Assembly (NCBI GenBank): GCA_017936925.1
Contig: JAGBEP010000019.1
Span: forward strand, 1 to 64,000
Origin: Clostridia bacterium
GTDB taxonomy: Bacteria > Bacillota > Clostridia > TANB77 > CAG-508
Length of the DNA stretch: 64,000 bases
Direction of reading: 5' to 3'
How positions within the stretch are numbered: position 1 is the first letter of the stretch; each line of letters begins with the position of its first letter. Under the pieces are notes generated by a model, which saw nothing but the letters and a program-made list of their open reading frames with translations, did not search any database and was not told where the DNA came from. Positions 25,095 through 31,656 of this stretch are shown in pieces. Made by a program: the position numbers and the translations under genes.

Positions 25095-25222
25095 TTTCTT
25101 TTCCTCCACTTTAAAATCATTTCACTTGCGAAATATGCGATGATTATTATTTCTAATATTATCGATACTACTACAAAGACTATTATCCATATGGCTATTA
25201 AATATAAAAATACTTGTCCCAT
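25091..25222 (-). CDS. 43-aa single-span membrane peptide
   Basis: Begins MGQVFLYLIAIWIIVFVVVS and ends with the basic MILKWRKRK. One long hydrophobic helix with a positive tail suggests a cytoplasmic C-terminus. Its ATG overlaps the upstream stop (TAATG) and its own stop overlaps the LemA start, so it is translationally coupled to both. Function unknown. Confidence 0.55.
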   Translation of the reverse strand: MGQVFLYLIAIWIIVFVVVSIILEIIIIAYFASEMILKWRKRK

Positions 25223-25416
25223 TATTCTTTCTCCCTTATTCGCTTTAGTTTGCTTTTAAATTCATTTACAGTTTCTTCTTTCTTTAGTTCGTATATTTCA
25301 TTTGAAAATAACTTATTATACTCATCCTGTATCTTTTGACTTTCTGCATATATAATCCATGTTATTACCCATAAAATTATATTGATTATTCCTAGAGCTA
25401 TTGCAATTTCTTCCAT
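25222..25416 (-). CDS. 64-aa membrane protein
   Basis: MEEIAIALGIINIILWVITW then IIYAESQ forms one membrane helix, followed by a charged helical tail (LKKEETVNEFKSKLKRIREK). Start overlaps the stop of the gene upstream, and GGAGG lies just before. It belongs to the run of membrane genes leading into LemA. Family unknown. Confidence 0.55.
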   Translation of the reverse strand: MEEIAIALGIINIILWVITWIIYAESQKIQDEYNKLFSNEIYELKKEETVNEFKSKLKRIREKE

Positions 25417-25571
25417 TACTTTTTTCCTCCTTCAATTCTTAAATCGTATATATAAGTTTCTTCTTTAGTTTCTAAATTTATTGATTTAATTGTGTCCGTT
25501 TTAATTCTGACTCCATATTTCTTACTAAAATTATTCATTAATGCATTTATTTTCTTTAGTTCTTCTTCCAC
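25416..25571 (-). CDS. 51-aa hypothetical protein with GTG start
   Basis: Read as (GTG)EEELKKINALMNNFSKKY and ending ETYIYDLRIEGGKK. Ribosome binding site AGGAG nine bases before the GTG. The 3' end supplies GGAGG for the next gene and overlaps it. Small soluble protein of unknown function. Confidence 0.5.
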   Translation of the reverse strand: MEEELKKINALMNNFSKKYGVRIKTDTIKSINLETKEETYIYDLRIEGGKK

Positions 25572-25591
25572 TTTTTATTCTCCTTTGTTTA

Positions 25592-26475
25592 TTATTTTTC
25601 ATCTATTAACTTCCAGAATTTTTCTGCGCCATAGTCATTTACTAATATTTTTCTTAATTCTTCTAATTCTATTTCTTCTAAATTTTCAATTCCATGTTGC
25701 TTGCAAAATTGTTCTGTTCCAAAGGAACAAGCTCCTGTGATTGCTCTATATTGTGCTCTTGTTACTTTTCCTGATTCTTTTATTTCTTTTACTATATCTT
25801 CTATTTCTTGACTTTTTATTTTCTTAAATTGTAAATCTTCTAATGCTTCTCGTAATGTTTTTCCATGTGCTGCTAAATCATCTTGTTTTACTAAATAAAC
25901 TTCATCATCGCAGAAAGCTAATCCCTTAATTATTGTGATTCCATCTCTTACTTTTTCTGATATTTTAATTGTGCTTATGCCATCAGAAACGTCTACTGGA
26001 TAAATTTTTTTATTATGTAATATATAAAATTCATTTTCTTTTAAAACTCTTCCTTTAGCATCTTTATAGTCTTTGTTTCCTATCTGAGCACTTATTGCAA
26101 AATCAGGAATATAATAACCTTGTCCGTCTGTTGTATATTCGGCAAGAGCTATCCATGTGCCTTTTTGGCTTTTATAATGCTATTTCTGCCACAAGCAAAA
26201 GCTATTGAGTTATTTCCTGTTACTTCATGTTGTGAATAATTACCGCTACTTGCTTGTTTTGAATTATCACCGCTACTTGCTTGTTGTGAACCATAACCGC
26301 TACTTGCTTGTTTTGAATTATCACCGCTACTTGCTTCAATTTCTTTCACTCCGTCATCTTTATCTTTCTTTATTTTTTCAAACAAATCATTTATAAAATC
26401 TCTTACTTTATTTGAAAAATCATCTATCAATTTAAGTTCTAATTCTCCTATAAATCCTTTAAAAAAATTAAACAT
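25592..26475 (-). pseudogene. Repeat-containing early phage protein, split by a -1 frameshift
   Basis: The 5' frame (108 aa) has an amphipathic start, then four ASSG[DYN]-x-S-x-[QH] repeats (ASSGDNSKQ, ASSGYGSQQ and variants) and a NNSIAFACGRNSIIKAK end. The -1 frame continues without a start: GTWIALAEYTTDGQGYYIPD, then FCDDEVYLVKQDDLAAHGKT, and ends GAEKFWKLIDEK at 25592. Proteins joining such repeats to a GSWIVLAEY-like beta domain are familiar in Clostridia phages, so the parts belong together (about 294 aa). The break is at an A5 run near 26165 and does not fit a slippery site. Confidence 0.6.
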
Positions 26476-26486
26476 TCTTTCTCCTC

Positions 26487-26804
26487 CTAATCCATTCTTG
26501 GTATATGGTTATCTCCGCTTCTAGCTTCCTCAAATTCATTTAATACAGGATTTAAACATTTCTGACATAACATTAGTTCTATTGGTCCTCTTCCTGTTAA
26601 CGAATATGGTATAGTTACAATGCCTCCTGTCATATTTTCTCTTTTAGGTAAAATCACTATTTCATCTTTACAATAATCACAAGTATAGTAATCATATAGT
26701 TTTTCTTTATTTTTATTGTTCAAATGATCATTACCCTTATATTTGGTTTTCTTTTCTATTTTTCTATCTCTATAAAAAGCATAGTTTTCACTTATTTTTG
26801 ACAT
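26487..26804 (-). CDS. Small zinc-ribbon phage protein
   Basis: 105 aa with two CxxC pairs, YTCDYCKDEIVILPK and ELMLCQKCLNPVLNEF, forming one treble-clef or ribbon site. Begins MSKISENYAFYRDRKIEKKT. Ribosome binding site AGGAGG. Found immediately downstream of the replication gene; could bind DNA or a partner protein. No family name known to me. Confidence 0.6.
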   Translation of the reverse strand: MSKISENYAFYRDRKIEKKTKYKGNDHLNNKNKEKLYDYYTCDYCKDEIVILPKRENMTGGIVTIPYSLTGRGPIELMLCQKCLNPVLNEFEEARSGDNHIPRMD

Positions 26805-26813
26805 TTTTTCCTC

Positions 26814-27491
26814 CTAATCATTTGCATACAGCTTTTTAAATTCATTTTCATTGTATTTTCTTTCAAGAGACTTTCCTTGTGCTGTACTATTCTTTTTTTT
26901 ACTTTCTTTTTTTGCTTCTTCCAACGTTCTTATATTAGCTTTAGACCAATTATTTAGTATCGCTTTTATATATCTGAAATTTCTTTGATTGGCTTCAACA
27001 CTTATTTCCAGAGCATATAGCAAAATATCTTGATTTAAATTCTCTGAAAATTTTCTTAGCAATTTTTCTATGTATGGTGTTATTTGTCCGATATTACTTT
27101 TATAAAATTCAAAAATTTTTTCTAAGCCGTCAACACAACCGTCGCTTATACTATTGTTATTTTTTATATTATTATCTTTATCATTATCATTATCTTTATC
27201 GGTATAATTCGTATACAAAATTTTACGTTCGTATACGCTCGTATTTTTATTCCATCTTTTTTCAATATTTGCCTTATTCTGCTTACATTTTTCTACATAC
27301 TTTTCGCGATTTTTATCTAAAACCTGCTTTATTGGTTGGAAAGCTATTTTTAAAGATTTTTCTAGCTCTAGCTCTTTTCCAGTAGCTTCATAACTGTAAA
27401 TATTCTTTATCAGTTTTCCTGCTTCTTCATCTGTGAGCATATCGAATATTTCTTTCTGCTCAACATATAAAATAAAACCGTTTTTCTGCAC
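26814..27491 (-). CDS. Phage replication protein with DUF6291-like and DnaD-like domains
   Basis: 225 aa, GTG start. The N-terminal region (about 1-85) with GFILYVEQKEIFDMLTDEEA resembles the DUF6291 domain. After a D/N/K linker, residues about 125-195 form the DnaD/DnaB C-terminal-like domain, with the IKAILNNWSKANIRTLEEAK signature. Such proteins help load the replicative helicase onto the phage origin. It is the only clear replication gene, so the host helicase and polymerase are presumably used. Confidence 0.7.
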   Translation of the reverse strand: MQKNGFILYVEQKEIFDMLTDEEAGKLIKNIYSYEATGKELELEKSLKIAFQPIKQVLDKNREKYVEKCKQNKANIEKRWNKNTSVYERKILYTNYTDKDNDNDKDNNIKNNNSISDGCVDGLEKIFEFYKSNIGQITPYIEKLLRKFSENLNQDILLYALEISVEANQRNFRYIKAILNNWSKANIRTLEEAKKESKKKNSTAQGKSLERKYNENEFKKLYAND

Positions 27492-27516
27492 ATGCCTATA
27501 TCTCCTTTCTTTTGTA

Positions 27517-27969
27517 TTAAAAATTATATTTTTTATAAACTAAGTTCTCTTTGTTCCAATTCTCGTATTTGCCTTTTAAATATTCTTCTACTTCTTGCTC
27601 CATCTTTTGTGTTTCCAGTCCGTTATCCTGTTCCTGATGGCATTTATTGCAAGCTGTAAATATATTTTCTACTATTCCCAGTCCACCTTGTGATCTAGGA
27701 ATAAAGTGTGCATTTGCGTTAAACATTGGTACTTTTTTGTGACAGAATATACATTTATAACCATCACGTTTCCATACTGATTCCTTAACTCCATTTTGAA
27801 TATCAGTTGCTATTGTTCTTTTATGCTTTTTGCTCTTCTGTTTCTTATATTGCTTATACTCTTTATTTTTGCAATCATGACAGTCTTCATATTCAATTTC
27901 ACCTTTACTTAATCTGCAATATTTGTATTTGATTCCTTTTCTTGTTCTCCAACAAAAATATTTACACAT
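27517..27969 (-). CDS. HNH endonuclease with N-terminal cysteine cluster
   Basis: 150 aa. The N-terminus has several Cys (CKYFCWRTRKGIKYKYCR, CHDCKNKEYKQ). The HNH core is visible in YKCIFCHKKVPMFNANAHFI, RSQGGLGIVENIFTACNKCH. It is separate from the packaging HNH at 19.4 kb. Possibly homing-type or a recombination nuclease; role not determined. Confidence 0.75.
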   Translation of the reverse strand: MCKYFCWRTRKGIKYKYCRLSKGEIEYEDCHDCKNKEYKQYKKQKSKKHKRTIATDIQNGVKESVWKRDGYKCIFCHKKVPMFNANAHFIPRSQGGLGIVENIFTACNKCHQEQDNGLETQKMEQEVEEYLKGKYENWNKENLVYKKYNF

Positions 27970-27981
27970 AGAAAATACCTA

Positions 27982-28193
27982 TTATTTCAATTTTTTTCCG
28001 CAATTTCTGCAAAACACATCTATTTTATCAACTAACTGCCCACATTCTTTACATATGTATGAATCACTTTTTCCAATAACTACGTATTGTCCGCTTTGTT
28101 TAATTTCCAAAAGCATTCCTTCTTTTAAATTTAATTTTTTCTTATCGTTTTAGGAATTACTACTCTTCCTTGTTCATCTAACGCTCTTATCAT
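27982..28193 (-). pseudogene. AbrB-like transcription regulator with zinc ribbon, frame broken at A AAA AAT TAA
   Basis: Frame 0 starts MIRALDEQGRVVIPKTIRKN and stops at TAA. The -1 frame restores KLNLKEGMLLEIKQSGQYVV, then SYICKECGQLVDKIDVFCRN and CGKKLK, ending at 27982. Together they make the common 70-aa SpoVT-AbrB domain plus C-terminal four-Cys ribbon. The junction is the same heptamer-stop context as in the gene at 22755-23203. Loss of one A from an A7 run is the simplest explanation. Confidence 0.65.
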
Positions 28194-28265
28194 ATTTATT
28201 TCCTTTCTTTTTTATTTACATTTTCTGACAAATTTTATATAATCGTTTTGAAAGTGAGGTAAATT

Positions 28266-28940
28266 ATGTATAAAACCAAATCTAATTCATGTCGTTTATC
28301 AAACATAACACCAAATAATGATATAATTTTTGAAATCCCTATTATTTGTCCAAATTGTGGATTTTCTTTACAACCTATAATTGTTGATCATAGATTATTA
28401 ACTTATAGTTCAACACATCGACTTTTAATAATTTCATATAAGGGAAATTGTTGCTCTACACCTTTTTATGCAACTTATGAATATAGTGATTTAAAAGCAA
28501 CTTTACTTGATATTTTTCCTCATTTAAAATCTGTTACAATTCCTAAAAACATAAAAGAAATGTCTCCTAGATTCGCCAATTTGTATGAGCAATCTTCCAC
28601 TGCTGAGCAAAACGGTCATTTGGAATTAGCTGGCTCCGGTTATAGGAACTCTATTGAAATTCTTATAAAAGACTTTGCAATAAAGAAATTACATGCACCT
28701 GAAAAAGATGTTTGTAAAATGAATTTATATGATTCAATTGGCAAATATCTTCAAGAAGTCAATATCGAAACTTCTGCTGCAGATGTCATTAGAGTTTTAG
28801 GCAATGATTACACTCATTATCAGCGTAATTATGATGATATTGATTTTGTTGTAGTAAAAAAATACTTGGAAATTTTTATACAACAGGTAGAAACAAAACT
28901 TTTACTTATGGAACCTATCGTTCCAACAAATCGCCAATAA
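28266..28940 (+). CDS. DUF4145-like protein, plus-strand insertion in the early region
   Basis: 224 aa. The N-terminal part has a metal-binding-looking ICPNCGFSLQPIIVDH and a later NCCSTPFY. The C-terminal helical part, from LYEQSSTAEQNGHLELAGSG to DYTHYQRNYDDIDFVVVKKY, resembles DUF4145 domains, which also occur attached to restriction and other defence enzymes. It is oriented against the early operon and has its own terminator, typical of a lysogenic accessory gene (moron). A phage-exclusion role is only a guess. Confidence 0.6.
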   Translation: MYKTKSNSCRLSNITPNNDIIFEIPIICPNCGFSLQPIIVDHRLLTYSSTHRLLIISYKGNCCSTPFYATYEYSDLKATLLDIFPHLKSVTIPKNIKEMSPRFANLYEQSSTAEQNGHLELAGSGYRNSIEILIKDFAIKKLHAPEKDVCKMNLYDSIGKYLQEVNIETSAADVIRVLGNDYTHYQRNYDDIDFVVVKKYLEIFIQQVETKLLLMEPIVPTNRQ

Positions 28941-28975
28941 CTAATGTGTCATTTTGCACTAATAAATTACCTTTA

Positions 28976-29010
28976 AAGTCCCAGTATTGGTATATATCTC
29001 ACTGGGGCTT
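28976..29010 (+). terminator. Terminator of the DUF4145-like gene
   Basis: Arms AAGTCCCAGT and ACTGGGGCTT (one G-U pair) followed by TTTTTT on the plus strand. Together with the opposite orientation of the gene it makes a stand-alone expression unit. Confidence 0.75.
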
Positions 29011-29114
29011 TTTTGTTCCCCTTGGTTTTATCATGTTTCCTCCTTATAACTTTCTCTTGACCTTTTCCACTAATAGTGCTAAAATACTGGAAAAGATACG
29101 ATTATTCATGTAAT

Positions 29115-29318
29115 CTATTTTTTATTTACAACAGAGATATACATATGCTTGCCAGAGCCGTATATCTCTTTTTTTGCCCATTTTTTTAAACTTTTCCATG
29201 GATTTACTCTTTTACCTGAAACTTGATATAAAAATCCTTGTATAAATATCATTGCTAAGAATATTCCTAGTAGCTCTATTACAACTACCATTCCACATGC
29301 TATTGCATCATAAATCAT
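29115..29318 (-). CDS. Small membrane protein
   Basis: 67 aa; a long hydrophobic stretch (CGMVVVIELLGIFLAMIFIQ) is followed by a basic tail with VNPWKSLKKWAKKEIYGSG. One transmembrane helix, N-terminus probably outside. Early-operon position; function not recognised. Confidence 0.5.
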   Translation of the reverse strand: MIYDAIACGMVVVIELLGIFLAMIFIQGFLYQVSGKRVNPWKSLKKWAKKEIYGSGKHMYISVVNKK

Positions 29319-29320
29319 TA

Positions 29321-29530
29321 TTAACTCCTCCTTTTCTTTAGTAAAATTACATCACAATCCTCTAATCTTATGTTCTTTTGTTTCAATTCTTTTAGTTCTT
29401 TTTTTAAATGATAAATTTGTAGCTCTTTTTCTTCATTGTCATTTCTTAGTTCTTCATTCGATGCCTTTAGTTTCATATTCTCTGCTCTTATTCTTTTTTC
29501 TTCTTCATCTTCAAGGTATAGTATTTGCAT
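29321..29530 (-). CDS. Small coiled-coil protein
   Basis: 69 aa from MQILYLEDEEEKRIRAENMK, after AGGAGG; the upstream in-frame ATG at 29551 has no such site. The body is a continuous coiled coil (ASNEELRNDNEEKELQIYHL). It overlaps the 3' end of the preceding DNA-binding gene by 20 bases. Unknown function, perhaps dimerisation-based regulation. Confidence 0.5.
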   Translation of the reverse strand: MQILYLEDEEEKRIRAENMKLKASNEELRNDNEEKELQIYHLKKELKELKQKNIRLEDCDVILLKKRRS

Positions 29531-29744
29531 TGTTTTCCTCCTTTCTTTCATTTATGCTTATTCCTGCATACTCATAAACTTTTGATGCTATTATGTTATA
29601 TATCCATCTACCACCTTCTTTTTTAGGTGGTATTGCTGTTCCAAAATTAAATCTTTGAGACCTCAGTCCTGCTCTTACTGTTTCTGCATTTGTACCTATA
29701 ATTCTTCCTGTCTCGTATGGTGATAAAGTCTTAACTTTCTCCAT
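29511..29744 (-). CDS. Excisionase/HTH-type DNA-binding protein
   Basis: 77 aa from MEKVKTLSPYETGRIIGTNA, preceded by AGGAGG. The segment YETGRIIGTNAETVRAGLRS is a helix-turn-helix and the beta-hairpin GRWIYNIIASKVYEY fits a winged-helix of the kind seen in excisionases and small phage regulators. Located second in the early operon after the Cro-like gene. Confidence 0.6.
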   Translation of the reverse strand: MEKVKTLSPYETGRIIGTNAETVRAGLRSQRFNFGTAIPPKKEGGRWIYNIIASKVYEYAGISINERKEENNANTIP

Positions 29745-29835
29745 TTTTCCTCCTTTCGTCGTAATTTTCGATCTCTTATCCATATTATGTTTACAAAACT
29801 TATTGTTCCTTGTATAATATTTCCATTCATTTTTA

Positions 29836-29879
29836 AATTCACTTAGTATATATGTTCTATGAATAGTACTAAGTGAATT
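29836..29879. repeat. 13-bp inverted repeat between cro-like and excisionase-like genes
   Basis: AATTCACTTAGTA and TACTAAGTGAATT are perfect arms around an 18-nt loop. Short T/A runs flank both sides. It may be an attenuator, a terminator or a recombination-protein site; position between the first two early genes favours transcription control. Confidence 0.5.
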
Positions 29880-29890
29880 ACTATTCGATA

Positions 29891-29905
29891 TTACGTGTTA
29901 CGTAA
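29891..29905. promoter_or_regulatory. Operator palindrome, distal copy
   Basis: TTACGT-GTT-ACGTAA, a perfect 6-bp palindrome with 3-bp spacer, identical in form to the sites in the cI/cro intergenic region. It overlaps the stop codon of the Cro-like gene, so it could allow looping or roadblocking by the repressor. Confidence 0.55.
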
Positions 29906-30127
29906 TTCGCAACCAAAAAAAATATCAGCTGCTTCTTTTTTAGGAATATCTAGACATTCCGTTAATTCTAGAATATCCGTTAAACTAAATTCTACTTCTC
30001 CTCTAAATCTTCTGCTAACATAAGAACCTGTTTTTTTCCATTTAGTGGCTAAATCTTTTTTGGTTACATTTCTAAATTTCATGAATCCTTCTAATCTGCT
30101 TATTATATATGATACTGTTTTTTCCAT
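29891..30127 (-). CDS. Cro-like HTH regulator
   Basis: 78 aa. The helix-turn-helix reads FRNVTKKDLATKWKKTGSYV SRR in sequence, a Cro/CI-type element, followed by a helix with SLTDILELTECLDIPKKEAA. First gene of the leftward operon, starting from the promoter at 30171-30199, with ribosome binding site TAGGAGG. It probably represses the repressor gene and allows lytic growth. Confidence 0.7.
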   Translation of the reverse strand: MEKTVSYIISRLEGFMKFRNVTKKDLATKWKKTGSYVSRRFRGEVEFSLTDILELTECLDIPKKEAADIFFGCELRNT

Positions 30128-30142
30128 TATCTCACCTCCTAT

Positions 30143-30172
30143 TTACGTAGCATGTAATTACGTTGTACGTAA
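30143..30172. promoter_or_regulatory. Two adjacent operator palindromes at the cro promoter
   Basis: TTACGTAGCATGTAA (30143-30157, one mismatch) is directly followed by TTACGTTGTACGTAA (30158-30172, perfect). They cover the -10 box and transcription start region of the leftward promoter. Side-by-side 15-bp sites suit cooperative dimer binding by the CI-like or Cro-like protein. Confidence 0.7.
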
Positions 30173-30199
30173 TATATATTATTGTTTGTTTTTTGTCAA
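30171..30199 (-). promoter_or_regulatory. Leftward early (cro) promoter
   Basis: Minus-strand TTGACA (30194-30199) and TATATT (30171-30176) with a 17-bp spacer: near-consensus housekeeping promoter. It is bracketed by operator palindromes on both sides. Confidence 0.7.
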
Positions 30200-30213
30200 T
30201 ACGTTTTACGAAA
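30199..30213. promoter_or_regulatory. Fourth, weaker operator copy
   Basis: ATACGT-TTT-ACGAAA keeps the central ACGT-N3-ACG of the operator with changes in the outer bases. It touches the -35 box of the leftward promoter and lies upstream of the CI-like gene, so it may tune repressor autoregulation. Confidence 0.45.
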
Positions 30214-30289
30214 TTTTTTTATTTTTTTTAGAAAATAATATTGCGCAATGCGAAAATTTGTTATAAAATACAAACATAGGAGGTTTTAT

Positions 30290-30910
30290 ATGGAAGAACT
30301 TTTTTCAAAAAGATTAAATGAATTAATCTCCAATAGTAATTATACTTTAGATGAAATTGAAAAATATGTTGGAAAAACAAATGCCACAATATCTAGATAT
30401 GCATCTGGAGAAATTACTGGAGTAAAAAGAAGTACAATTGTTAAATTAGCTAATTTTTTTAATGTATCTCCATCTTGGCTTGCAGGATTCACAGATGAGA
30501 AATATGATATTTTTTCTAATAAACAAATATTTCCGCTTCTTGGAAAAGTGAAAGCAGGCTATGATTATTTAGCTGCAGAAAATATAATTGGATATGTAAA
30601 TTCTGATAACACTATACCTGATTCTCAGAATTGTTATGCATTAAAAGTAACTGGAGATAGTATGCAACCTGTTTTGTTTGAAGATGACATTATAATAGTA
30701 CATAAACAAAATGACGTTGAAAATGGACAAGTTGCTATTATTTTAATAGATAATGAAGAAGCTACTGTAAAAAAAGTAGTTAAATATGAGGATTATATTG
30801 AGTTAGTTGCTTTTAACTCTTACTATCCTTCTAAGAAACTTACTAAAGATTCTAACTTTCAAATAATAGGTAAAGTTATTGAAGCTAGAATAAGTAAAAT
30901 TTTTGAATAG
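30290..30910 (+). CDS. CI/LexA-like repressor with S24 peptidase domain
   Basis: 206 aa from the ATG after TAGGAGG; the upstream in-frame ATG at 30248 has no site. N-terminal HTH (about 1-65, with KYVGKTNATISRYASGEITG). Cleavage dipeptide Ala-Gly in LLGKVKAGYDYLAA, catalytic Ser in ALKVTGDSMQPVLFEDD and Lys in EEATVKKVVKYEDY. RecA-stimulated self-cleavage would link induction to DNA damage. It is divergent from the Cro-like gene across the operators. Confidence 0.85.
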   Translation: MEELFSKRLNELISNSNYTLDEIEKYVGKTNATISRYASGEITGVKRSTIVKLANFFNVSPSWLAGFTDEKYDIFSNKQIFPLLGKVKAGYDYLAAENIIGYVNSDNTIPDSQNCYALKVTGDSMQPVLFEDDIIIVHKQNDVENGQVAIILIDNEEATVKKVVKYEDYIELVAFNSYYPSKKLTKDSNFQIIGKVIEARISKIFE

Positions 30911-30921
30911 GAGAATTATAT

Positions 30922-31515
30922 ATGAAAGATAAAAAAAATATAATAATTATACTTTTAATTATTATTATTGTTATCATTTCTATTATTACAATTAATTTAT
31001 ATATTAATAATTACTCATATAAAGAAGAAAATTCTTCAGAACATTCTGAAAAAAATAATAAAATTGATAAAACTGAATATAACGAAACAGAAATGCAAGA
31101 AATAGATGATAAAATGTATTCTGAACTTGATACATTAAATAATTTAAATTCAGAAGAAGCTGTAAAAACAATTGCACTTCTAGAAAGTAACAATTATGTA
31201 TTTTCTTATGATGAAATGGATAAATTGCAACGTTTAACTGTTTATAATTATGATACTGATATATTACTTTCTTATTCAATACTTTACATGGATTCAAGAA
31301 AAGTTGAAAATATGACATTTTTAAATGCTCAAATCGACAATTTAGATTATGAATTTTTACATAAAGTGAATGGCTTGAATTGCGAACCTACTTTATCTTC
31401 TAACGAAACTAGACATTCATTATTTACAACGTGGTTAACAACTATGCATTTAACAGAAGAACAAATCGTTAATATGCTTTATTGTTCTGAAATGATAAAA
31501 TATGAAACAAATTAA
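30922..31515 (+). CDS. Membrane-anchored lysogenic protein of unknown function
   Basis: 197 aa. Residues about 6-28 are a strongly hydrophobic Ile-rich helix, then an acidic linker and a helical domain ending LTEEQIVNMLYCSEMIKYET. It is 11 bases downstream of the repressor and shares its transcript, so it is made in lysogens. Single-span surface proteins at this site often act in superinfection exclusion; here that is inference only. Confidence 0.6.
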   Translation: MKDKKNIIIILLIIIIVIISIITINLYINNYSYKEENSSEHSEKNNKIDKTEYNETEMQEIDDKMYSELDTLNNLNSEEAVKTIALLESNNYVFSYDEMDKLQRLTVYNYDTDILLSYSILYMDSRKVENMTFLNAQIDNLDYEFLHKVNGLNCEPTLSSNETRHSLFTTWLTTMHLTEEQIVNMLYCSEMIKYETN

Positions 31516-31516
31516 A

Positions 31517-31560
31517 AATAACTAACATACTCTCCGGTCAAAGTTTGTATGTTAGTTATT
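31517..31560 (+). terminator. Terminator of the repressor operon
   Basis: Fourteen-bp arms AATAACTAACATAC and GTATGTTAGTTATT around a GC-containing loop, followed by a short T-rich end. Confidence 0.75.
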
Positions 31561-31656
31561 CTCTAAAATCACTTGTATAAGTGTTTCTGTATTCTTATTA
31601 TAATATAGTTATCCTTCTTATACAAGTACCAAAATTTTGTTTAAGGAGGTATTTTT

